A DNA stretch of 64,000 nt from Nocardia sp. NBC_00416 (GTDB taxonomy: Bacteria; Actinomycetota; Actinomycetes; Mycobacteriales; Mycobacteriaceae), in NCBI RefSeq assembly GCF_036032445.1, contig NZ_CP107932.1, forward strand, positions 1,986,501 through 2,050,500, written 5' to 3'. The translations under genes and the position numbers were made by a program. Positions 12,001 through 24,000 of this stretch are shown here, piece after piece. The notes beneath the pieces are model-generated. The model made no database searches, was not told where the DNA came from, and worked only from the letters and a program-made list of their open reading frames with translations. How positions within the stretch are numbered: the stretch's first letter is position 1; every line of letters begins with the position of its first letter.

Positions 12001-15000
12001 GGACTGCTGGATCCGACAGATCTATCGGACGACCGATACGCGCTGCCGCGGCTTCCGCCTCTGCCAACCACTCGGCCCGGTCGAGGGAGATGAGATACAT
12101 CAGCCGGGTGTCGTCGTGCCGCTGTCCCAGGTCCGGCAAGCTCACGGATTGTGGGACAACTGGATTCGCGGCGTCGTTCGGCTGCACCGGCGTGCCGACC
12201 GAGTCATAGACGACGGCATACATCCGGGTGACGTCGAAACGCGCGCTGTAGCTGGGTGAGCGGAAGTCGGAATCGGTGTCGAATTCCGACACTTCTCCGA
12301 TATGCCGGGCGACCTTGACGAGAACTCCGTCCTGGTTGGTCACCACATAGCGGGCGATGGCGCCGTCGGGCTGCACCTCGACAACCAACGCCGACGCCTT
12401 GGAGCCCAGCGCAGTCAGCGTCTCGGCCAGAGTCTTCGGCCCCGGCACACGCAACAGCCTGCCCCGTGCTCGCGCCTGCAGCACCGTATCGGGCAGGCCT
12501 TCCCAGCCCGAGTAGTCGACGAGATCCACTGCGTCGTAGCCGTAGATGTCGACCAGTGTCCGCAGAGCCGCGCCGCCGTCCCCGATGCCGGCCCCCTGCA
12601 CGGCGCCGGCGATATCGGCTCCAGCAGGCAGCACGGCTGGGTTCTTCAGTCCGGCAGCCAGCTCCTTCTCGAGGATGCGTGCCTGCTCGGTGGACTCGCG
12701 CAGGCGCGTCGCGGCGTCGACCACACTCCGCAACTGTTGAGCCTGGTCGAAGTCGCCGCTGCGCTGCGACCGGTCGGCCTGCGCGGCCATCCGCTTGCCC
12801 CGCCACTGTGTATCGGGCACCTCGACACCCGCCTGCAGTGCCGAGCGCCGGGCCTCGGCGGTGCGTGCCACCCGCGCCACCAGGGCTGTGGTGTGCCGAG
12901 CGCTCACTACATCGAGCCGGCGGAAGGCCTCGACCGCGTAGCCGTATCGCCGCGTCCGGTCGATCAGCGAGGATCGGCTCTCGGCGTCGAGGACATCGGG
13001 CCCCGTATCCTCCAACCGCCGCAACACCTCGTCCACCGACAAATCGCTGGATCCCAGTATTCGAACAGCCTGGAGATAGCTGTTCCGCAGATCGGCCAAT
13101 TCGATCAGGGCCGCCTGCTGCCTGCGGTTCAAATCCGCCAAGCGCTGGGCTTCCGGCAGCGCGCCGATCATTCCGGCCATGCCGATAGTCGGGCGTTCCT
13201 CCAGGCCGACGACCGGCTCGAGCTCTGCGTCGAATTCGATGCCCCTGATCACGGCGTCGCTGTCCGCGGCGACCCGCTGCATCCACGCGGCGATCGCCTC
13301 TTCCCCGACGAGCCAGCCACCGTTGCGGGCCGCCACCGGGTCGGCATTGTCGAACACCACCACGTCGCCTACACGCAACTGCGGATTCGCCGCCGCCAAC
13401 GCCGCATTCACGCGCATCACCGCGAACGCGTGGGCACCGGTCTCGCCGTAGTCGATCACACCCGCGACCGCGCCCCGATCGTCACCGTCCGTGTCCACCG
13501 CGGCCACCGCGGCCACCAGTCCGTCGACACCCCGGCCGTACGGACGCTCCCGCCACCCGGCCACCAACCCGGCGGCGAGATTCCCATCGGTCATCCCGTT
13601 CAGCACCAAGTTGTCGGTCAGCTCGGCCGGGACGATCCGGGATCCTTCGCCCAGCAGCTGCTGGAGCCGCAGCTGCACCTCGCGACCGCAGACCAACCCG
13701 CGCTGACCGTGCAATCCGTCGACGATCATCCCGTCACCCAGCGCTCCGGGGGGCTCCGCCTCGAGGAGAGCCGACGCTGCCGGTGCGCCCAGCAGATCTG
13801 CGAAATCCGCACCGACCTGGATGTTCTGCACATCCGCGTCGGCCTCGAATTGCTCCAGTTCGGTCGGAGCCGAGGTCCGGTCGGCCCTGCCGACCGCCCA
13901 GTCGGCCTCGGACACCGTCACCCCGGCAAAGCTCAGGGCGGTTCTGACCCATACCGTCATGACCCGGTTGCCCGGCTCACCCGATATCGACACATGCGCT
14001 CGGCCGGCGAGTTCGGTCGCGGTGACGCGGAGATGCCGGTCGACCGCCTCCAGCGGGGCCTCGGCCTGCGCCAGGGCAGCCGTAGCCGCTTCCAGCGCGG
14101 CGCGCGCCTCCGCCAGCGCCGTATCCCGCGGGCCCTCGGACTCCGCCAGCGCGGTCTCGGCCGCAGCCACCGCGGCCTTCGCCGCGTCCAGTGGCGACAC
14201 CCAGTCCCGGGTCAGCCGCCGGATTGCTTGCTCCAACGCGGTGATGCGTTCCGGACGGCGGGCTTTGAGCTGAGCGGAAAGTTCCACCACCGGTGTTTCC
14301 GAGGCCACCAGCGACAGGCTCGCCTCGGGGAGCTCGGACGCGGCGTGCAGATCCACCCGGTACACGGTGCTGCCGGATTCGTCGCGGTCGGTGCGAACGC
14401 CGTCGGCGAGGTGGAGCTCACCGAAAGCCGCATCCAATACGGCATCGGTCGCGGCCACCGCCGCGGCCCGGGTCTCGGCGTCGATATCGTTGATCTCCGC
14501 GAGCAGGGCGCTGGTTCCGTGGAAGTCGGGGTCAGCCGGGCCGATCGAAGCCTCGGTGTGCGCGACGCCCGGCCGGAAGATGGCGAACCACACCACCTTG
14601 CGGTACGGACCCTGCTCGCCCGGAGCGAGCGGATGGGCACCCAGCTGATCCATCGACTCGCGGACCACGAGGCGACCCCGGTTCCGCTCGAACTTCCGAT
14701 CCACCTGGGTGTCGGCGGCGGCCGCATCGGAGCCCTCGGCGTCGTCCGCATCGTCCGCCTCGTCCGCGTCGAGATCAATGTCCAGATACGCGTTGATGAG
14801 GGAGCCGATATTGCCCTCGTCGGTAATCGCATCGAGCTGGTACTGCTCCGGCGTTTTCACCTCGGCAGGCATGGGCGGCGGGAATCGGGTACTACCGTCG
14901 AGGACTTCGACCAACACCCGCCCGGGCACGTTCGCATTACCCGGAACGCCGATGACGGTGGCCCGGACGAGGACTGGGCCATCGGTGTGGTTCAGCGCGT

Positions 15001-18000
15001 TTCCGCCCCATTCGGACAGCGCTCGACGGGCATCCTGGATCATGTCTTCGGGCAGCTTCTGGTTCTTCAAGAACTCGACCAGCCAAGCCCGAACCTTCCC
15101 GACATCGGCCTCCCGCTCGTCGGGGCCGACACCGACGAGCAATTGGGCACGTCGGCGAACGGGAGCGTCCGGTCCAGTGGTCGGCCGCTCGACGAACTCG
15201 AACCGGAGCGTGTCGGCGTCGGCAGTGGATTCGAGCTGCCAGCGTTCCGCCGTCCCGGCCATTATCTCGGTGGCCGCCACCATCGACTCGTCGGACAGCG
15301 CGGCGCCGGTGACCACGACGTCGACCTGCACTTCGCGGCCGCCCGGGGTCCCGTGGATCTGCGGCCGAACCGTCACCCGCGCCTGCGGGGTGTCGGCGAA
15401 GAGAGCGTCCACCACCTGCGCCAGCAGCGCAACCGCGGGCGGGGCGGTCCAGCCGTACCAGCGCATCTGGTCGGCGAAACCCTCCAGCACCTGCGCGCGA
15501 TGCTGTTGCCAGGTCTCGTGGTCCAGGGCCTGGGGGGCTATCTCTTCGATGGCGAGCCGGGCGGCGGCCACGACCTTCGCCTGCTCCGCGGCGGGCAGAT
15601 CTTCCTCGACGGTCAACCCGTCGAGCGGGCGCATGTTCACCGGTGTGAGGGTGGCCCCGGGCTCGATTCGGGTCTCGGCACGCGGCGCGAAGATCCGCTC
15701 GTGGATCCGCGTTTCCTGGATCCGAGCGGCGACCAACTCGATCGCCGACGGCGAGTACAGGTTCGCGCCCGCGTCACGCTCCACCAGCGCGGCTCGCATC
15801 GCCGTCCGGGCCTCGGTCAGGTAGACCTGCTGCCAGTGCTGCGGCAGCTCGTCGAACGTCAGGTTCGCGATATCGATCTGGTCGCTCTCGAGCGTTCCCC
15901 CCGGAATCAGCGAGCCGTCCGGCATCCGACCTTGCCGGCTGTAGCTGCTCTCGGATTCGCGGAACAACTCCCGGAATGCCTCGTGCGTCCGGCCCGCGAT
16001 GCGCCGGGCGATCGCCTCGAAGTCCACCCGGGCCGCGGCGTCGGGCATCGACTGTTCCGCATCGGCGCTGTCGCGTTCGCTGCGACCGACATCCTGCACG
16101 AGCGCGTCCGGGTTCGTCAGCATCCGGACCTCGGTGACGAAGGCCTGGGTGGCCCGGCGTTCCAGGATCGCCAGCTCCTGTACCGGACGTTTCGCGGCGG
16201 CGGCGATCACGCTCAGGTCGCGCCCGTGTTCGAACCGCTGCCGCACTATCCATCGCTGCGCCGGCGGCAGTTGACGCAACGCGATCCGCAGCGCTTCCGG
16301 TGCGACACCGGCCAGCGGGCCACCGGGCAGCCGCGCCGCCGTGGGCTCGTAGGGTGCTGCCGGCAGGCTCGCGAGCTGGGTCTCGGTCATGGGAGCGCGC
16401 TGGACGAACGCCGCCCATACCCGTTCGGTGAACATCTGGAACCACCGGTGCTCTCCCAGCACGCGCTCGACCTGGTCGTCCAGCCAGGACCGCACATTCC
16501 GGTCCGGCGGCAGCGTCTCGGCGGCGATCCGGTCGAACACCCGTTCCCGCAGCCTGCCGGCCAGGTCCTTGTCGTCGACCTCGGTCTCCAGCGAGGCCAG
16601 CACCAGACGGTCGTAGTGGGCGCGGAGCTCGCGCAGTTTCTTCGGGTCACCGGATTGGGCCGCGCGCACGAGTTCGCGGCGGGCCTGTTCCGTGGCGTCC
16701 GGCTCGACCGGAGCGACGGCGCCGTCACCGAAGCCGTGTGTGGTCGGTCGGGCATGCCCGCCGCCGTCGCCGCCCGCGTTCTTCGTCAGCAATGCCAACG
16801 GCAGCGTGGCGATCGTCATCATCAGCGTGCCGAAACCGGGCGTCCTGGGCCGTCGCGCGGCACCCGGCTGTTTCTGGTCGAGCAGGGTGTAGCCGACCAA
16901 CCGTGCCGCGGCGCGGATATTCTGCTCGGTGTCCGCCCCGACCCGATTGCCGCTACGCAGCTTGCCGACCGTGGTGGTCGAGTAGCCGGCCACCCAGGCG
17001 ACCGCCGCTTGGGTCGACGGCCCCGGCAGGCCGCCCGGCCCGGCCGCGGCCCGGATCGCCTGCGCGACTTCGGCATCGACCCGATCGGCGCGACCCGCGA
17101 GCAGATCGACGACATCCACCGGGTCCACCCCGGCCTCGGCGGCCACCTGCTTCGCCCGGCTGCCCTCGGGCAGCACCGCCAACGCCGCCTCCACCGACTC
17201 GCGGGCGATTTCGGTGACCGGTGCTTCGGTGTCGCCGTCGCCGACGACCGCGGGCGGTACGCCGACGGTGGGCCCGGACAGCGCGGAGAACGGCGCCGGC
17301 CCGATCATGGCGAGCAGGCCGCGCCCGTCGTTCGGGTTCGCGTCCCAGTCGGTGAGTTCCTGGACGGCGTCGAATACTCGGGCTCCGTCGCCGGTTTCGA
17401 TCGACAGACGCCCGTCGAGGAACAGCGCGACGACGGCCGCGTCGACTCCGGCGGCAGCGGCGATATCCGCCGTACGCTGCCGCGCCGCGCGCATCCCGGC
17501 GGGCAGATCGTAGTAGCTCAGCTGCAGGGCGGCGGCCAGCGCGCGACGGTGCGACGGGTCGCGCACCGGTTCACGCCGGGACACCACCTCTCGCACCGTC
17601 TCGGGCGTGACTCCCGCCGCGGCGGCCACTTCCTGCGCCGTGGCCATGGGATAGGGATCGGTCTGCGCGCCCCGATCCACCGCCGGGGCCTGCGGCAACA
17701 CCAATCCGTGCTGCCGCGCCGCGTCCGCGACGCCGCGCGCGACCTCTTCTGGCACCGGAATGCCCTTGATCACGCACAGGACGGTCTGCGGCGAGACCCC
17801 GGCGTCGGCCGCGACCGCCTGCCAGAGCGGCAGCTGCGGCAGGTCGTATCCGATGTCCCGGGCCGCCGCGCGCAACAGCTGCGCGGCCCGCTTGGGCACC
17901 TTCCCGCCGGCCAGCGCGGAAGGCTCCCGGGACCCGGGCGCAGAGGGCACCGGCGATGCCACAGCAAGAATTCTCCGGCGGCCGGAGTCCTGATCCGAAC

Positions 18001-21000
18001 CATATATGTCATCGGTGAGGTTCCCGAGCGAGTCGCTCTCGGGTTCCTGCTCGGATGACCCGTCCCACAACCACAGTGAGGTGGTCTCCGCGACCAGCTG
18101 TTCCAGCCGCTGAGCCTTTTCTGTGCCGGGCTCCGGCACTTGTTCACTCAGCCGGTGGTACTCGTCGGAGTACGCGAACAGACGTGCCCGTTCGCTCTCG
18201 GACAACCGGTGGCGCGGAACACCCGCCTCGTCCAGCACGATCGCCTGGGCATACGCCACATCCCTGCTGCCGTCAGGCGGGAAGTCGTACAGAACGATGC
18301 CGTTGTTGTCGACGACCACCAGCCGGCCATGGATGGACTTCACCAGGTACGCGTGCCCGCCGGGTCCCTTTCGATGGTCACCGTAGGTCACCGTCACCAC
18401 GGCTGTGCCATTGGCCGGAATCTCGTTCGCCATCGCTTCCACATCGGTGAACTGCTCCAGCTTTCCGCCGATCGCGGCACTTATTTCGAAGCGGTGGGTG
18501 CCCTCCAGCGGGGTCGCGCGGTCCAGCAACCGGATGTTCCGGTTACCGGTGATGGTCCTCGCCCCCAGAACCGCATCGGGGGCGCACGGCCCGAGTCTCG
18601 TGTCGGGCCCCGCCGGTTCGGGCACTGGCAGGCGGGCATCCAATGCGGCGTTCACGGCCCCGTCGAGCCGCTCGACCTCGGCGGCGGCCCGCGCGGCCTC
18701 GGCGACGAGCCCAGTCACCTCGGTGGCCTGAGATTCGGTGAGATCCGGCAGCGCCTCCGCGGCGCGGAGCCGCGCGGCGGCCGCATGGTGCTCGAAAACA
18801 GCCTGCCAGCGCTGATTTTCCAGGTCGAGCAACCCGGTGAGTTCGGTGTCGATCTGTTCATGCCGACGCAGCACCTGGATCAGTTGGCGGGCCTTATCCG
18901 CTCGCTCCCTGTCGGGGCCTGCCACGAGCTCGGTCAGTTCGGCCCGGATGTGTTCCAGACGTTGCGGGTTCAGCCTCAGCCGGAGCGACGACGCCAGGCT
19001 CAGGGCTTCGCGCCAGGCGTCCCCACGTTCGACAACGGTCGCGGACAACCGGCCGGCCTGGTCGAATCGACTCGCCGAAGAGGCGCGGTCGGACTGCGGC
19101 GCGGTGTGCCATTCGGGGTCGACCGGGTGGACCGGTGTGCCGTCCGGCCGCAACAGGACGGCGAAGGTGGCCGTGTCGTGCGCAGACCTCGCGGCGGGTC
19201 GGTTCACCACCGCGACATCGTCGGCATCGATTCTGACGATGGTGTCGTTGCGGTTGGTGAGCACGTAGCACCGGGTGTCTCCGTCGTTGGTGCGCTCCAT
19301 CACCAGAGCCGAAGCTCCCCGCCCCAGCCCGGTCACCCGGCCGGCGAGATCCTCGAGGCCGGGGAACTGCAGCAACCGCGCGCGGAGGCGGGTCTGCAAC
19401 CGGGCCGCCGGGGTGTCGCCGCTCACGGTGTCGGCGGGCGCCACCGCACCGAGTCCGTGCAGGTCCGTGATCGTGCGCAAGGCGGGCGCCAGCTGCGCTC
19501 CGTCGGTGACGTCGCCATCCTCGAGCGGCGGCACCTCCAGCTCCGCCAGTCCGAGTTCCAGCACCGGGACGACGTCCTGGATCTGTTCCTCCGCGATGCG
19601 CAACGATTCGACGGCCGTGGCGAATTCGGCCGAGATGGTGGCGTGCGCAAGCCGTTGCTCGTCATCCCAGTGCCTGGTGTGCGCTTCGACCACTGCCGTG
19701 GGCGAATCGCCCGCGTGCAGCTCGACTCCGAGCGCGGCCGCTGTCTTCGACACCGTTTCCAGCCAGTGCGCCCGGTCCACCAAGGCGGTAGTGAGGGCGG
19801 AGCTCACCACCGCCGACCACGCATGCGCCCGCCGCAGCCGGTGGTAGCGGTACACCGCCTCGACAGCGGTTCGCAGCCTCCGGTCCGTGTCCGCGACGCG
19901 GTCGCCCAGTTGCGCGACATGCGCGGCTACCGATTGCGTCGCGTCGAGCCCCAGCAGTTCGACCGACACGGCATACATCTGCTCAACGTCGGCCGGTTCC
20001 GCGTCGAGACTCCACAGGCCGTGGGAAATCGCCGTCAACTGCGACGTCAGCCCCAGTGGGCGTTGATCGAAACCGGGGCGCTGGAGCCGCAGGCCGACCG
20101 GCTGATCGGGCCCCAGCTGAAGTGACGGAGCCGCACCTCGCTCCAGCCGGTCCCGCGGTGCACCGTTCTCGCGGAAGACGAGCCGGCGCACTTTCTGCAC
20201 ACCCCGCCCGGCGTGCTCCACCCACTGCCAGACGGCATCGTCCCCGACGATCCACCCGCCGTCGAACACGGCGACCTGGCCGACCCTGCCCTCCAACTGC
20301 GTGTATCGACTCGCGAGCAGCTCGTTGACCCGCACGACCGCCACCGCGTGCTCGAAAGGCTGTCCGGCGATCTGCAACACGGCGGCGAACATGCCGATGT
20401 CGTTGCCGTCCAAGCCCACTCGGCGCACCAACTCGGCCAGCCCGGCCCGGCCGGCCGGCCACGGATCCGAATCCCAGTCCGCGGTCAAACCCTGCGCGAA
20501 CGCCGTCCCGGTCATGCCGTCCATGGCGATCACCGGATCGTCCTCGGCGGCGATATCCATCTGGGCGGCATGCACCCCGGCGCCGACCGCGATAACGGCC
20601 TGCACCCACGGGCCGCACAATGGCACCTGCGGATGGTTGTCCTGGAACGAGTAGGCGGCGGTGGAGGTATCGGACTCCGGCGCGGCCTCGGTCCGGATCG
20701 CGGTCGGCACGGCCGGGGGCCGGGGCGGCTGGTAACCCCCGGCGAGCTCGGCCAGTACATCGTGCAGTCGCTCTTCGGCTACCCAGCGACGCATATCCTC
20801 GGCGAAACCGGCCATCTCGGGGTCGAGTTCGGCGACCTGCTCGTTCAGACCGGCGAGCAGGTGGGCCCGCTCCAGGAACCACCGCAGCTCCGCATCGGCC
20901 GCCGCGTGCTGCTCCACGGATTCGACCAGGGCGCGCAGATCGGAGTAGAGCTCGGGCTGTTGTGCCTGCGCGAAATCGCGCTGCTGCCGCAACTCACGCA

Positions 21001-24000
21001 ATCCCTCGGGCCCCAGGTCGGTGTCCGCCGGCCGCCCGAGCGCGCGAAGCGTGTCAGCGATGATCGCTCGCGACGCGACGCGCGTCTCGAAGGCCTCCGC
21101 CAGCCTGGTTCCCATCGTCTCGAGGGCGTCGATCCGGGTTCGCGACCGCAGGTGGGTGATCTCGGCGTCGATGACCGCCAGTTCCGCTGCCCAACCGGCG
21201 AGTTCGGCCGCCCGGCGACTATCGGACTGCGTCTCGGCGAGAACCGCGAGTCGGGTGGCCCATTCCTCTACCTGGTGCGTGTCCATGCCGACCAGATCGC
21301 GCGACCGCTGCCATGCCTCGATCACCGGCTGCAGGGTTGCGTCGCCTGCTGCGTCGGATATCGAACTCTGCAGGGATTCCGCGATCCGCACGGTCAGCAC
21401 ATGCCGCCTGGCGAGCGCACCCGCCGCCTCCAGGCGCGTCCCACGATCATCGAGCCCGGACCAGAAGGCCGGGTCGCGCCCGCTCAGCAGCTGCCGATCC
21501 AGATGCACGCCGATGGCATGCACGGTCTTCAAACGCCCGGCGAACGCGTAGAGCTGCGCCAGGGCCGCCTGATGCTCGACTCCGGTGACTCTGGCAGCAA
21601 GGCTGTCCAGCGACTCGTCGATCCGATCCGGATCGAGGGCCCCGGGACGCAACCGAGCGGGCAGTCCGTCGATCGTCAGACCGCGCACCACATTTTCGAT
21701 GTCGGCACGGATCTGGTCGAACAGCTGGCGGTAGTCGTCACGCTGGAACATGACCTCCCGCCTCGGGTCCGGGAACCAGATGTCGTCTCGGCTGGGCCAG
21801 CTGGCCGAGTCGACCTCGTCCCTTCCGGCGAGCATCTCGATCGCACTGTTCACCGTGTGCTCGCCCAGGCCCGCTCCGAGGAGGTGGCTCTCCGGTCGCC
21901 GCCCGTAGGGATGGAGCTGGCGCCGCGCACTGTTGTCCGCCACAACCCCGAGCGCCAGCCGCCTTCCAGCAGCGGGACGCTCGGCCGCCGCCGCGCTGTC
22001 GCCCACGGGCACCCGAACCGTCACCACCATCGCCGCGGTGCCCTTCGGTAGCTCCCCGTACCCTCGCCCGGCCACCGACAGCGCCGCGGCCGCGCCCGCC
22101 TCGGTGTCCAGTTCGAGCCGGTTCACCTGGTTCGCGGTGTCCGGGCTCCCCAGCCCGACAGTCATCTCCAGGGCGCCGTCGGGCGTACGGTGCAGCGACA
22201 CCAGCAATGCCTCAGTCGGCTCGATCTGCTGTTCCGACAACTGCTGCCGGACCGAGGACATCATGCGATCGACGGCTTCGAGTTCGCGGTACCGCCGCTC
22301 TTGCGCGGCGTCGAGGCGCTCGCTCACCCCGGAATCGATCCCGGCGATCCCACGGAGTTCGGCGAGCTCGGCGCGCATCGCTGCCTCGGTGCCGGCGGAA
22401 CGCACCCGGTACGGCAACCCGACCGCACTCCCCAGCACGTCCGGGTGCCACTGCATCAACAATCTCCGGACGTAACGCGGCCACCCACGCCATGCCGCCG
22501 CGTTCCTGGCGGCCACCCGCTCCGCCTCCTCGAACGACGCGTTCTCGGGGAGCCGCATGGCGTCGAGACTCTCGATCCCGGCCCAGCGCAGCGCGGCCTG
22601 CACGATCGTGTCCGGTTCGCCCGCTTCCTGCCACACGTTCGAGTACAGGGCAGCGGTCGTTTCCCGCTGACGCGCCAGCAAGCCCACCCGCGCAGCGGTC
22701 AGCAGCTCACGTGATGGCAGGTCACTCCAGAAAACGCCGAGCTCGGTCTGCTCGGCCGGGGCCGGTCCCGCCAGGTCCGCGATATATCCGGCCAATTCCA
22801 GCGGGTCCTGCCCGAACCACAGCACCGCCGCGGTGGAGCCGCCCCGACCGCGCACCACGTCCTGCATCACCGCCTCGAGCGCGGAATCCACCGAGTCGTC
22901 GATATCACTGTGGACGACGTGCAGGGTCGGATCCACCGCCGACCGCACATCCACGCCGACCTCGATCACCACATATCGCGGCTCATCCAGTTCCAGCCGT
23001 AGCAGTCGCACCGGAGGATGGTCGTTCTGGTGGGTCGCCCACCGCTCCGCGACGAGCAACCGGTTGATCCACTCGTCGACTTCGGCCAGCCGCGACGTGT
23101 TCTCGGCGGTGGGCTCCCGCCCGGCCAGATCATCCCGCATCATGCGCAAGCGAGCCCGGTTCAGCGCGTCCGCCATCGAATCCGGCAGGAGTTCGGCCGT
23201 GGGAAGCTCTTCGCCGGTGGCGACCGCGACAAGCTGCGACCCGAGATCGGTCAGGTGGGCGAGGATCAGCTCCCGCTGCTCGTCGGTGAGATGCCGCCAG
23301 CGCCGATCCATCGCATCCACGATCTGCTGCCGCGCCTCGTCCGGATCCTCCGGCGCCGGCAGCCCGGCGTTCTCGGCGGCCAGGTCGTCCACCGACTGCC
23401 GGAACTCCGCCCACGTGGCCGGAGCCTCCTGCCACCGCTCACCCAGGTCACGCACGGGCGGCAGGGCAGCCCGAGGCTCGACATAGGGGCGTGGCGGCAG
23501 GTTCGCGGCGCCGTCGCCCCCTGGACTTTCCGCCGTGGGCGGTTGCCCGGCCACCGGGATCTCGACCAGGTTGCCCTGCTCGTCCAGTGCACCGGGCATA
23601 TCGTGGTACGGGCGACCAGCGGACTCTCCCTTGGCCAACGGGCGCTGGGGAACCCACTTGCCGTCCGCGTTCCGGACGAGCCGGATGGCATGCAGCTTCC
23701 CGCTCGGTTTGGAGGACCAGCGGGCGAACGGGACATCGACGACCTGATGGCCGTTGCGCTCGTGCACCCACACCCGGCCGTCCGTGCCCCGGTAGAGCAC
23801 GAACATATGCGCGCCGGTGCTGCCGTGGGTGACGGTGCCCATGACGATCTCGCCCTTTGCGGCCAGCTCGCGCATCTGCTCGATGTTCGCGAATCCGTTC
23901 TCGTGCCACTTGGCGCCCATCCGCGCGGCGATATTGGAGGGCAGCAGGCCGTCGAGATGGATCTCGGAGTCGGACATCGACGGCAGATCGATGCCCTCGA

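Noticed and set aside
12204-13286. A 360-codon minus-strand open frame in a different register
   Set aside because: Low-complexity Arg/Gly/Ala composition; the main frame encodes helices and the papain-like relic in the same place.
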